A DNA stretch of 64,000 bases from Paractinoplanes maris (GTDB taxonomy: Bacteria; Actinomycetota; Actinomycetes; Mycobacteriales; Micromonosporaceae), in contig NZ_JALPVL010000001.1 in the NCBI RefSeq assembly GCF_023544465.1, positions 310,001 to 374,000 on the forward strand. The letters are read 5' to 3'. The notes beneath the pieces are model-generated. The model worked only from the letters and a program-made list of their open reading frames with translations. It had not been told where the DNA came from and did no database searches. The position numbers and the translations under genes were made by a program. Positions 20,150 through 28,400 of the stretch are shown here, in pieces; positions within the stretch are counted from its first letter, which is position 1; each line of letters begins with the position of its first letter.

Positions 20150-20575
20150 ATGGACCCGAAGGTGTGGATGTACCTGGTGTATCTGACGGTCAGCGTCGGG
20201 CTCACCGTGTGGGTGGCGACGACGCTGTCCCGCAACGGGCTGCTCTTCCTGGCCGACGTCTTCGCCGACGAGAAGCTGGCCCGGGCGATCAACCAGCTGC
20301 TGGTGATGGGCTTCTACCTGCTCAACCTCGGCTACGTGACGGTGACCATGCGGTCGAGCCAGACGGTCACCGACACCAGCCAGGCCCTGGAGACGCTGTC
20401 CGGCAAGGTCGGCCTGGTGCTGCTCGTGCTGGGCGTCCTGCACTTCCTCAACGTGTTCTTCCTGGGTCGCTACCGGCGTGGTCGCCTGCGCCAGCAGCAG
20501 CCGGTACCGCCGATGCCGCCGGCCGGTCGGCTGCCGTTCCACCCGCAGCAGCCGCCACCGCCGGCCCGGGCATGA
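20150..20575 (+). CDS. small integral membrane protein, first gene of tetR operon
   Basis: A 141-residue protein with three hydrophobic segments: VWMYLVYLTVSVGLTVWVAT, AINQLLVMGFYLLNLGYVTV and VGLVLLVLGVLHFLNVFFL. A Pro/Gln-rich cytosolic tail of about 30 residues follows. Family not recognised. It is the first gene after a promoter with twin operators, and its stop overlaps the next start (ATGA). The operon joins it to a DCC thiol-oxidoreductase-like protein and a TetR regulator, which suggests a small stress-responsive membrane unit. Confidence 0.75.
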   Translation: MDPKVWMYLVYLTVSVGLTVWVATTLSRNGLLFLADVFADEKLARAINQLLVMGFYLLNLGYVTVTMRSSQTVTDTSQALETLSGKVGLVLLVLGVLHFLNVFFLGRYRRGRLRQQQPVPPMPPAGRLPFHPQQPPPPARA

Positions 20576-21018
20576 CCGAGGGGCACGCTCCATCCGTCCG
20601 GCCGATCACCGGCTTCACCGTTCTCTACGACGCGGGGTGCCCGATCTGCCGGGCGGCGCGCCGCTGGCTGGAGGGGCGGGCTCAACTCGTACCGCTGGAA
20701 TTCGTCCCGTCCGGGTCCGAGGCGGCCCGGCGGAGGTTCCCGGGGCTCGATCACCGGGCGACACTGCGGGACGTGACCGTGATCGGGGACGACGGGTCGG
20801 TCTATGTGGGGGACGGCGCGTGGGTGGCCTGCCTGTGGGCGCTCGCGGACTACCGCGGGATGGCCGAGCGGATCAGCTCACCCGCGCTGCTGCCGACGGC
20901 CCGGCGGTTCATCGCGGCGGCGTCGGCGGTCCGGGAGCGTACGCGGTCGACCGGGTTTGACGAGGGCGCCGCCGAGCCGGGGTACTACGGTGACGGGTGT
21001 GACGACCGCTGCCGCTGA
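20572..21018 (+). CDS. DCC-family (DUF393) thiol-disulfide oxidoreductase-like protein
   Basis: A 148-residue protein with the DCC signature FTVLYDAGCPICRAARRWL: a CxxC pair preceded by DxG, in a thioredoxin-like fold. A later segment, TLRDVTVIGDDGSVYVGDGAW, matches the family middle region. Function in vivo is not established for the family. The ATG overlaps the preceding stop by 4 nt. The TetR gene starts inside its 3' end, so the three genes are translationally linked. Confidence 0.85.
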   Translation: MTEGHAPSVRPITGFTVLYDAGCPICRAARRWLEGRAQLVPLEFVPSGSEAARRRFPGLDHRATLRDVTVIGDDGSVYVGDGAWVACLWALADYRGMAERISSPALLPTARRFIAAASAVRERTRSTGFDEGAAEPGYYGDGCDDRCR

Positions 21019-21721
21019 ACCCGCCGAGCCGCAGCCGGGCGCGCCCGCGGAGAAGCCTCGCCGGGCGCGCGGGGAGCAGACGCGGCAACTGATCCTCGAG
21101 ACCGCGCTGCGGCTGTTCCGCGAGCGGGGGTACGCCGAGACGACCATGCGGGCGATCGCCAAGGAGGCCGGGGTCGCGGTCGGCAACGCGTATTACTACT
21201 TCGACTCCAAGGAACACCTGATCCAGGGGTTCTACGACCGCAACCAGACCATCCACCGCGCCGCCGCCGAGCAGATCCTGGCCGGCGAGAAGGACCTGGC
21301 GCCCCGGCTGCGCGGGGTGTTGCACGCGGGCATCGACGTCAACGCGCCCTACCACTCTTTCGCGGCGACGTTCTTCAAGACGGCGGCCGAGCCGTCCTCG
21401 CCGCTCAGCCCGTTCTCGCGGGAGTCGTCGCCGGCCCGGGAGGCGGCCATCGCGATCTTCCGCGACGTGGTCGACGGCTCGACCGCGAAGCTCGACCCGG
21501 AGCTGCGCAAGGAGCTTCCCGAGCTGCTCTGGCTCGGGTGGATGGGTGTGATCCTGTTCTGGGTCTACGACAAATCACCCGGGCAGCGGCGCACCCGGCG
21601 GCTGATCGACGGGGCGGTTCCGCTGATCGACCGGCTGGTGTCGCTCTCCCGGCTGCGGGTGTTGCGGCCGGCGCTGCGGCAGGTGCTCGCCCTGATCGAA
21701 ACCGTCCGCAAGGATGACTGA
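20990..21721 (+). CDS. TetR-family regulator, probable autorepressor of its operon
   Basis: Residues 30-75 are a canonical TetR helix-turn-helix (RQLILETALRLFRERGYAET, TMRAIAKEAGVAVGNAYYYF). The roughly 160-residue ligand domain that follows is not assignable to a ligand. GTG 20990 is chosen because CGGGG lies about 8 nt upstream; GTG 20999 is the alternative. It overlaps the DCC gene. The twin dyads at the operon promoter fit a TetR dimer pair, so it probably represses its own operon. Confidence 0.88.
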   Translation: MTGVTTAAAEPAEPQPGAPAEKPRRARGEQTRQLILETALRLFRERGYAETTMRAIAKEAGVAVGNAYYYFDSKEHLIQGFYDRNQTIHRAAAEQILAGEKDLAPRLRGVLHAGIDVNAPYHSFAATFFKTAAEPSSPLSPFSRESSPAREAAIAIFRDVVDGSTAKLDPELRKELPELLWLGWMGVILFWVYDKSPGQRRTRRLIDGAVPLIDRLVSLSRLRVLRPALRQVLALIETVRKDD

Positions 21722-22034
21722 TCACGGTTGGTAATGCATGGTCAACGTTACGCTGAGTAGTTGCTTGTTGGGCTTTATGCCTCTGTGTCCGGGAAAAACC
21801 GGATCTGTCGCCCGATCGGTGCTACCCGAACGGCCATTTCGCTCACCGGAATCTTCCACCGTCCGCCTGCCGGCACGTAGCGTCATGTCCGCAGGTGGGT
21901 CTGGGGACGTCGCGAATCGACTCGGCCTTCGGGACCAGTTCGAGTCCTCGCGACGCAGACAGTGAGCCGGGCGCGGCACAGGATTTCGGGAGCAATCCGC
22001 CGCGACCCGGCTCACGCTGCGTTCCGCCCGGTCG
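21722..22034. other. intergenic stretch with structured element
   Basis: No convincing gene. The first 100 bases are less GC-rich than the surroundings and include a small hairpin (TCCGG GAAAAA CCGGA, about 21788-21803). Near the end is a large stem: CGTCGCGA (21909-21916) with TCGCGACG (21949-21956), then GACTCG (21920-21925) with CGAGTC (21942-21947), capped by a CCTTCGGG tetraloop hairpin. It lies between the convergent tetR and copA genes and may be a bidirectional terminator without T-tract, or a structured RNA. Confidence 0.5.
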
Positions 22035-22065
22035 GGCGTTCAGGCGTTCAGGCGTTCAGGCGTTC
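22035..22065. repeat. 8-bp tandem repeat across the copA stop codon
   Basis: Three exact copies of GGCGTTCA (22035-22042, 22043-22050, 22051-22058) plus seven bases of a fourth. The copA stop lies in the second copy. The unit is not a multiple of three, so gain or loss of a unit would change the last residues of the protein. Confidence 0.85.
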
Positions 22066-24213
22066 GGCCGCCCGGAAGCTTCGCAGGCGCAGGCTGTTGA
22101 GCACGACGAAGACCGAGCTGAAAGCCATCGCCCCGCCCGCGATCATCGGGTTGAGCAGGCCGGCCGCGGCCAGCGGCAGACCGGCCACGTTGTAGGCGAA
22201 CGCCCAGAACAGATTCCCGCGGATGATCCCGAGAGTGCGCCGGGACAGCCGGACGGCGTCCACCGCGGCGGTCAGATCCCCGCGGACGAGCGTCAGGTCG
22301 GAGGCCTGGATGGCGACGTCGGTGCCCGCGCCCATCGCGAGCCCGAGATCGGCCTGGGCCAGCGCCGCCGCGTCGTTGACACCGTCGCCGACCATGGCCA
22401 CCGAGCGCCCCCGGGCCTGCAACTGCTTGACCACGTCGACCTTGCCCGACGGCAGCACCCCGGCCTCGACCTCGGTGATCCCGACCTCGGCCGCCACGTG
22501 CGCCGCCACCGCCGGGGAATCCCCCGTGACGAGCATCGGCGTGAGCCCGAGGCGGCGCAGGGCGGCCACCGCGGCCTTGCTCGTCGGCCGCACCGAGTCG
22601 GCCAGCGCGATCCACCCGAGCACCTGCCCGTCCGCGCTCACCGAGACCCAGGTCGCCGCGTCGTCCGTGCCCTCCGGGGCGCCCGCCGCCACCGCGATCC
22701 GGCGCCCCTCGACCATCCCGTGCACCCCGACCCCGGCCGTGGCCCGGAAGTCCTGGACGGCCGGGAGCGATGGCGCCGGCACGGCGGCGGCGATGGCCCG
22801 GCCGATCGGATGCTCCGACGCCGCCTCGACCGCCGCCGCCAGTCGCAGCAGCTCCGCCTCCGACGTCCCGGCGGCGGTGGCCGGCACGACCGACGACACC
22901 GACATCTGCCCGGTCGTCACCGTGCCCGTCTTGTCGAGCACGATCGTGTCGACCTTGCGGGTCGACTCCAGCGCCTCGACCCCGCGGATCAGGATGCCCA
23001 TCTGGGCCCCGCGCCCGGTCCCGACCAGCAGCGCGGTCGGCGTGGCGAGCCCCAGAGCACACGGGCAGGCGATGATCAGCACGGCGACCGCGGCGGTGAA
23101 CGCGTTCGTCGCGCCGCCGCCCGTGCCGAGCCAGTAGCCGAGCGTCCCGAGGGCCAGTGCGATCACGATCGGCACGAAGACACCCGAGACGCGGTCGGCC
23201 AGGCGCTGCACGGCCGCCTTGCCGTTCTGCGCCTCCTCGACCAGCCGGGCCATCTGCGCCAGCTGGGTGTCGGCGCCGACCCGGGTGGCCCGCACGAGCA
23301 GCCGCCCGCCGGCGTTGATGGTGGCCCCGGTGACCGGGTCACCCGGGCGTACCTCCACCGGCACCGACTCGCCGGTCAGCAGGCTGACGTCCAGGGCCGA
23401 CGCGCCCTCCTCGACCACACCGTCCGTGGCGACCTTCTCCCCCGGGCGTACGAGGAAAAGCGCACCCGGCGTGAGATCGCCCGCGGGGACGACCCGCTCG
23501 ATGCCGTTCTCGACAACCGTGACGTGTTTGGCCCCCAGCTCGAGCAGCGACCGCAGGGCGTCGCCCGCGTGCCGCTTGGCCCGGGCCTCCAGATAGCGCC
23601 CGGCCAGCAGGAACGTGGTGACACCGGCGGCCGCCTCGAGATAGATGGCGTCGCCCTGGCGCGCGGTCAGCGAGAACGGGTGCGTCATGCCGGGCATGCC
23701 CGCGTCGCCCAGGAACAGCGCCCACACCGACCAGCCGAACGCGGCCAGCGTGCCCATCGAGACGAGCGTGTCCATGGTCGCCGCGCCGTGCCGCAGGTTG
23801 ACGAAGGCCGACCGGTGGAAAGGCCAGCCGCCGTAGACGACAACCGGCGCGGCCAACGTCAGGGACAGCCACTGCCAATAGTCGAACTGCCAGGCGGGCA
23901 CCATCGCCAGCACGATGACGGGCACACTGAGCGCCGCCGAGATCAGCAACCGGTCGCGAAGCGTGTCCCGCCCCGGCGCGGCGGCGGTCTCGGCCGGCTC
24001 GGGCATCGGCTCAGCCGCCGTGTATCCGGTCTTCTCCACCACCGCGATCAGGTCAGCGGCGCCGAGCGCGGCCGGGACGGTCGCGCGGGCCTTCTCGGTC
24101 GCGTAGTTCACCGTCGCGGTGACCCCGTCGATCCGGTTCAGCTTCTTCTCGATGCGATTGGCGCAAGCCGCACACGTCATCCCACCGATCTCCAGCTCAA
24201 TCACCCGCTCCAT
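22048..24213 (-). CDS. copA: copper-exporting P1B-type ATPase
   Basis: A 721-residue heavy-metal P-type ATPase. It has one N-terminal HMA domain (GGMTCAACANRIEKKL), the TGES loop (LTGESVPVEV), and the metal-selecting CPC motif of Cu(I) pumps (IIACPCALGLATP). The phosphorylated DKTGT, the HP locus (EHPIGRAI) and MVGDGVNDAA complete the ATPase. All catalytic motifs are intact and the length is typical. The start is preceded at 13 bp by a CsoR-type dyad, so copper-inducible derepression is likely. No csoR or copZ gene is adjacent. Confidence 0.95.
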   Translation of the reverse strand: MERVIELEIGGMTCAACANRIEKKLNRIDGVTATVNYATEKARATVPAALGAADLIAVVEKTGYTAAEPMPEPAETAAAPGRDTLRDRLLISAALSVPVIVLAMVPAWQFDYWQWLSLTLAAPVVVYGGWPFHRSAFVNLRHGAATMDTLVSMGTLAAFGWSVWALFLGDAGMPGMTHPFSLTARQGDAIYLEAAAGVTTFLLAGRYLEARAKRHAGDALRSLLELGAKHVTVVENGIERVVPAGDLTPGALFLVRPGEKVATDGVVEEGASALDVSLLTGESVPVEVRPGDPVTGATINAGGRLLVRATRVGADTQLAQMARLVEEAQNGKAAVQRLADRVSGVFVPIVIALALGTLGYWLGTGGGATNAFTAAVAVLIIACPCALGLATPTALLVGTGRGAQMGILIRGVEALESTRKVDTIVLDKTGTVTTGQMSVSSVVPATAAGTSEAELLRLAAAVEAASEHPIGRAIAAAVPAPSLPAVQDFRATAGVGVHGMVEGRRIAVAAGAPEGTDDAATWVSVSADGQVLGWIALADSVRPTSKAAVAALRRLGLTPMLVTGDSPAVAAHVAAEVGITEVEAGVLPSGKVDVVKQLQARGRSVAMVGDGVNDAAALAQADLGLAMGAGTDVAIQASDLTLVRGDLTAAVDAVRLSRRTLGIIRGNLFWAFAYNVAGLPLAAAGLLNPMIAGGAMAFSSVFVVLNSLRLRSFRAAERLNA

Positions 24214-24217
24214 ACCC

Positions 24218-25022
24218 CTACCCTATACCCCTTGGGGGTACCTGCCGAGCAGACGGGTGGGGATCGGCCAGAAAGACGGCGATCGCCTGGGCAACCTCGG
24301 TGGGGGCGGTGCGTTCGGCGGTGGCCCTGGCGGGGCAGGACCACGCGGCTCGCCCGCGGCAGCACCCGCGCCAGCGCGTCGAGTCGTTCGTGCAGGTGTT
24401 GTGGGCTGCGTTCGCCCTCGAGCAGCAGGACTGGCACCGCGATTTTCCCGTACGCCTCCAGCCGGCACCCGAGCGCGTCGATGGCGTCGTTGTCGTCGAG
24501 TTGCCGCTCCACCAGCGGCCCGACCCGGTCGCCCTGCCGGTTCATGACGAACTTCGCCATCCCCACCATCGGCGACCGCAGACCGGCCACCTCCCGCAGG
24601 AAGATGGCGAACGCCGTGCCCGGCTTGCCGGCCTCGATCGCCACCCGCGCCCGCCCCATGCTCTCCCCGCCCAGCGGCGAGTCGAGCACGATCGGCGGCT
24701 CGTAGAGCACCGCCGCCGAGTAAAGCTCCGGATCGGCGACCAGCGCCTCGAGCGCCAGCACCCCACCCGACGAATGGCCCACCAGCACCGGCCGGTCGAG
24801 GACCGCCGCGACCTCGCGCACCGCGGCGACCTCCTGCGCCATGGTGACCCGGCCCGGCTCGTCCAGCCGGTATTGCCGCCGGAGGAGCCGAGCGACCCGG
24901 AACCGGTCGTGCAGCCGGTCGGTCACCCGGGCCCAGCTGTCCAGATCTCCCATCCCGCCGTGCAGCACCAGAATCGACCGACCTGAACCCTCGACCACGA
25001 CATTGCCCACGCTTCGCCGCAC
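24218..25022 (-). pseudogene. alpha/beta hydrolase with 3' frameshift
   Basis: A hydrolase-fold protein starting GTG 25022 with an excellent ribosome site (AAGGAGG, 6 nt). It has HGGMGD (oxyanion side), nucleophile elbow LVGHSSGGVLALEALV and a putative catalytic His in PRQGH. Directly after that His the frame departs from family-like sequence. The alternative frame continues as ATAERTAPTEVAQAIAVF and ends with a stop at 24218, as expected for these enzymes. One extra C near 24315-24320 would explain it. As read, the unshifted frame runs on to 24201, through the CsoR site into copA. The catalytic triad is encoded before the break, so activity might survive. Confidence 0.65.
24226..24240 (-). 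promoter_or_regulatory. CsoR-type copper operator upstream of copA
   Basis: TACCCC TT GGGGGTA is a G/C-tract dyad of the kind bound by Cu(I) sensor CsoR. It lies 13-27 bp before the copA ATG. On the minus strand it is followed by TATAGGG, a plausible -10, which would put transcription start at or very near the ATG. Confidence 0.75.
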
Positions 25023-25037
25023 AGTGCGCCTCCTTAG

Positions 25038-25391
25038 CAGTCCCTGCTTTCGCACCGCGACGGCGCCCGCCTGATCACCTCGGCCCGGCGCGCACCCGGG
25101 GCCCTGCACGGCTTCGAGGAGGAACTGGCGGCCATGGTCACACTGGGCTTCACGCCGGCCCAGGCGCTGCACACGATCATGACCATCGGCGACTACACCA
25201 ACGGCTTCGTCCTGCAGGAGCAGGCCACCATCGGGCCGCCCACCGAGGCCGAGGAGAAAGCCCTCCCGCACCTGCCGACCCTGCTCGCCGCCCTGGCCGA
25301 GAGCAACGGCTACCGGGACCCGGACGAGGCTTTCCACCACGGCATCCGGGTCCTGGTGGCCGGCACCCGCTCCCTCCTGGGCCTGCGCTGA
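25038..25391 (+). pseudogene. TetR_C-domain fragment lacking the DNA-binding half
   Basis: An open frame that begins right after an in-frame TAG encodes 117 residues matching the end of a tetracycline-repressor-type protein: LLSHRDGARLITSARRAPGA, GFEEELAAMVTLGFTPAQAL, FVLQEQATIG, ending GIRVLVAGTRSLLGLR. The N-terminal helix-turn-helix (about 90 residues) is missing. The sequence to the left is the start of the divergent hydrolase. No ribosome site or good start precedes it; ATG 25134 would give only the last 85 residues. It is a deletion remnant. Confidence 0.8.
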
Positions 25392-25392
25392 G

Positions 25393-25414
25393 AGGGCCGC
25401 CCGGGGGCGGCCCT
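25393..25414. terminator. bidirectional hairpin between tetR fragment and glutamate dehydrogenase
   Basis: AGGGCCGCC (25393-25401) pairs with GGCGGCCCT (25406-25414) around a 4-nt loop, directly between two convergent reading frames. No clear T-tract. Confidence 0.55.
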
Positions 25415-25421
25415 CCCGGCG

Positions 25422-28400
25422 TCAGGCGGCTGAGGTCTTGACCAGGGTGCGGATCTGGCGGAGCAGGACCGACAGGGCGGCCAGCTCGGCCGGGGTGTCG
25501 GCCACGTCACCCATGGCGTTGGCGGCCCGGGCGATCGAGGCGGCGTTGACGCGTTCCCACTCGGAGACCCGTTCGTCGGCCGTGGCGTTCGACGGGGTCG
25601 ACTGGAGCACCTCGGCGGTCAGGGCGGCCAGGGCCGCGTACAGGTCGTAGCGCAACGCCATGCGGGCCAGCGTCTGCCAGCGGTCGCCCCGCGGCAGCTG
25701 CGAGATGTGCGACAGCAGCTGATCGATGTGGAAGCGCTCGGACAGGGCGAAATAGACGTTGGCCACCTCGAGCGGGGGCCGGCCGGTCAGGGCGCCGGTC
25801 TCCAGGATGTCGAGCAGGCCGAAGCCGTAGTTGCACCAGGTCACCCGCTCGGCCAGCTCCATCGGCACGCCCTTGTCGACCAGCGTGGCGATGTGCTCGT
25901 CCATCGACCGGCGCTCGAAGCCCAGCAGCACCTCGGGCAACCGCGGGAGCAGCGACTGCACACCCTCGCGCAGCTTGGCGATCTCGGCCGCCACGTCGAT
26001 CGGTGAGCGGCGGGTGCTGACCAGCCAGCGCACCGCCCGGTCGAGCAGCCGCCGGGACTCCAGGAAGACCAGCGTCTGGGCCTCGGTCGGGACCTTGTTG
26101 TCGAGACCCTCGGCCGCCGCCCAGATGCCGGCCAGACCGTACGCCTCGCGGACCACCGTGAAGGCCCGGATCACGTCGGCCGCCGAGGCGCCGCTCTCCT
26201 CCATGGCGCGGAAGACGAACGACGTGCCGCCGCGGTTGACCACCTCGTTGACCAGCGACGTCGTGATGATCTCGCGGCGCAGCCGGTGGCCGGTCATGCG
26301 GCCCGCGCACCGCTCGCGCAGCGGGGTCGGGAAGTAGCGGGACAGCACCTCGTTGGTCCACGCCTCGTCCACGATCTCGTCGGCCAGCACCTCCCGTTCG
26401 AGGCTGATCTTGACGTAGGCCAGCAGGACCGCGAACTCGGGTGCGGTGAGCCCCTCGCCCGCCTCGTGCCGCGCGGCCAGCTCGGCATCGGTGGGCAGCG
26501 CCTCCAGCTCGCGGTTGAGCCGGCCGCCCGCCTCGAGTTCGTTGAGCATCCGCCGGTGCACCGGCAGCAACGAGTAGGCCTGGGCCCGGGCACTGCCCAG
26601 CGCCGTGGCCTGCTCATAGTTGTCGCGCAGGACGAGCGCGGCCACCTCGTCGGTCATCCGGGCGAGCAACTCGTCACGCTCGGGCCGGCTCATCTCGCCG
26701 TCGGCCACCGCGCCGCCCAGCAGGATCTTGATGTTGACCTCGTGGTCGGAGCAGTCGACCCCGGCCGAGTTGTCGATGAAGTCGGTGAACACGCGGCCGC
26801 CCGCTCGCGCGAACTCGATGCGGCCGCGCTGGGTGAGCCCCAGGTTGCCACCCTCGCCGACCACCCGGCACCGCAGCTGGGAGCCGTTGAGCCGGATGGC
26901 GTCGCTGGCCTTGTCGCCCACCTCGGCGTGCGTCTCGGTGGCCGCCTTGACATAGGTGCCGATGCCGCCGTTGAACAGCAGGTCGACCGGCGCCCCGAGA
27001 ATCGCCCGCATCAGCTCGACCGGGCTGACCGTGGTCGCCGGCCCCAGGTCGAGGGCCGCGCGGACCTCGGGCGACACCGGGATCGATTTCGCCGTCCGCG
27101 GATAGATCCCGCCCCCGGCGCTGATCAGCGACCGGTCGTAGTCGTCCCACGACGAGCGGGGCAGCTCGAACAGCCGGCGACGCTCCGCATAGGAGGACGC
27201 GGAGTCGGGCGTCGGGTCGAGGAAGATGTGCCGGTGGTCGAACGCGGCGACCAGGCGGATGTGCTGGGAGAGCAGCATGCCGTTGCCGAACACGTCACCC
27301 GACATGTCACCCACGCCGACCACGGTGAAGTCCTGCGTCTGGGTGTCGACGCCCAGGTCGCGGAAGTGCTTCTTGACCGACTCCCAGGCTCCGCGGGCGG
27401 TGATGCCCATCTTCTTGTGGTCGTAGCCGGCCGAGCCGCCGCTGGCGAACGCGTCACCCAGCCAGAAGTCCTTGGACACCGAGATCTCGTTGGCGATGTC
27501 GCTGAACGTCGCCGTGCCCTTGTCCGCCGCGACCACCAGGTAGGGGTCGTCGCCGTCGTGGCGCACCACGTCCCGCGGCGGCACGATCTTGCCGCTGAGG
27601 ATGTTGTCGGTGACGTCGAGCAGCGCCGTGATGAAGCGCTTGTAACACTCCACCGCCTCGTCCCGGTCGCCCGGTTTCTGCTTGAGGACGAAGCCGCCCT
27701 TGGCACCGACCGGCACGATCACCGCGTTCTTGACCTCCTGCGCCTTGACCAGGCCGAGCACCTCGGTGCGGAAGTCCTCCCGCCGGTCGGACCAGCGCAG
27801 ACCACCGCGGGCCACGGCGCCGAACCGCAGGTGCACGCCCTCGAAGCGCGGCGAGTACACGAAGATCTCGTATTTCGGCCGGGGCTGCGGCAGGTCGGGG
27901 ATGGCCTGCGGGTCGAGCTTGAAGGCCACGTACGACTTGGGGCGCCCGTCGGCCCCGCGCTGGAAGAAGCTGGTGCGCAGGGTGGCCTGGATCAGGGTCA
28001 GGTAGGAGCGCAGGATCCGGTCCTGGTCGAGGCTCTCCACGTCGTCGAGCAGCGAGGTGATCCGCTCGACGAGCTCGGTGGCGATGCGGCCGCGCTCGGT
28101 CTCGCCGGCCTCGAGCCGGGGCGAGAAACGGGTCTCGAACAACCGGACGAGCAGGCGGGCGATCTCGGGATAGGCGATGAAGGTCGATTCGAGATACCGC
28201 TGGGAGAACACCGACCCGGCCTGGCGCTGATATTTCGCGTACGCCCGGAGCACCACCACCTGACGCCAGGTGAGCCCGGCCCGGAGCACCAGCTCGTTGA
28301 ACCCGTCGACCTCGGCCTCGCCACGCCAGGCGGCCGCGAAGGCGTTTTCCACCTGGGGACGGACCTCGGCCAGCTCATGGTGCGACTCCGGCGGCTGCAG

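Noticed and set aside
21930..21960. tRNA-like segment (AGTTCGAGTCC)
   Set aside because: The T-arm-like loop has no paired 5-bp stem and no acceptor or anticodon arms can be drawn. The sequence belongs to a simple long hairpin.
21738..21965. 75-codon plus-strand and 97-codon minus-strand frames after tetR
   Set aside because: No ribosome site, no family features, and both run through the structured spacer.
21895..24705. 936-codon open frame opposite copA
   Set aside because: The copA frame carries every P-type ATPase motif. The opposite product has no recognisable motif and the composition of an antisense frame.
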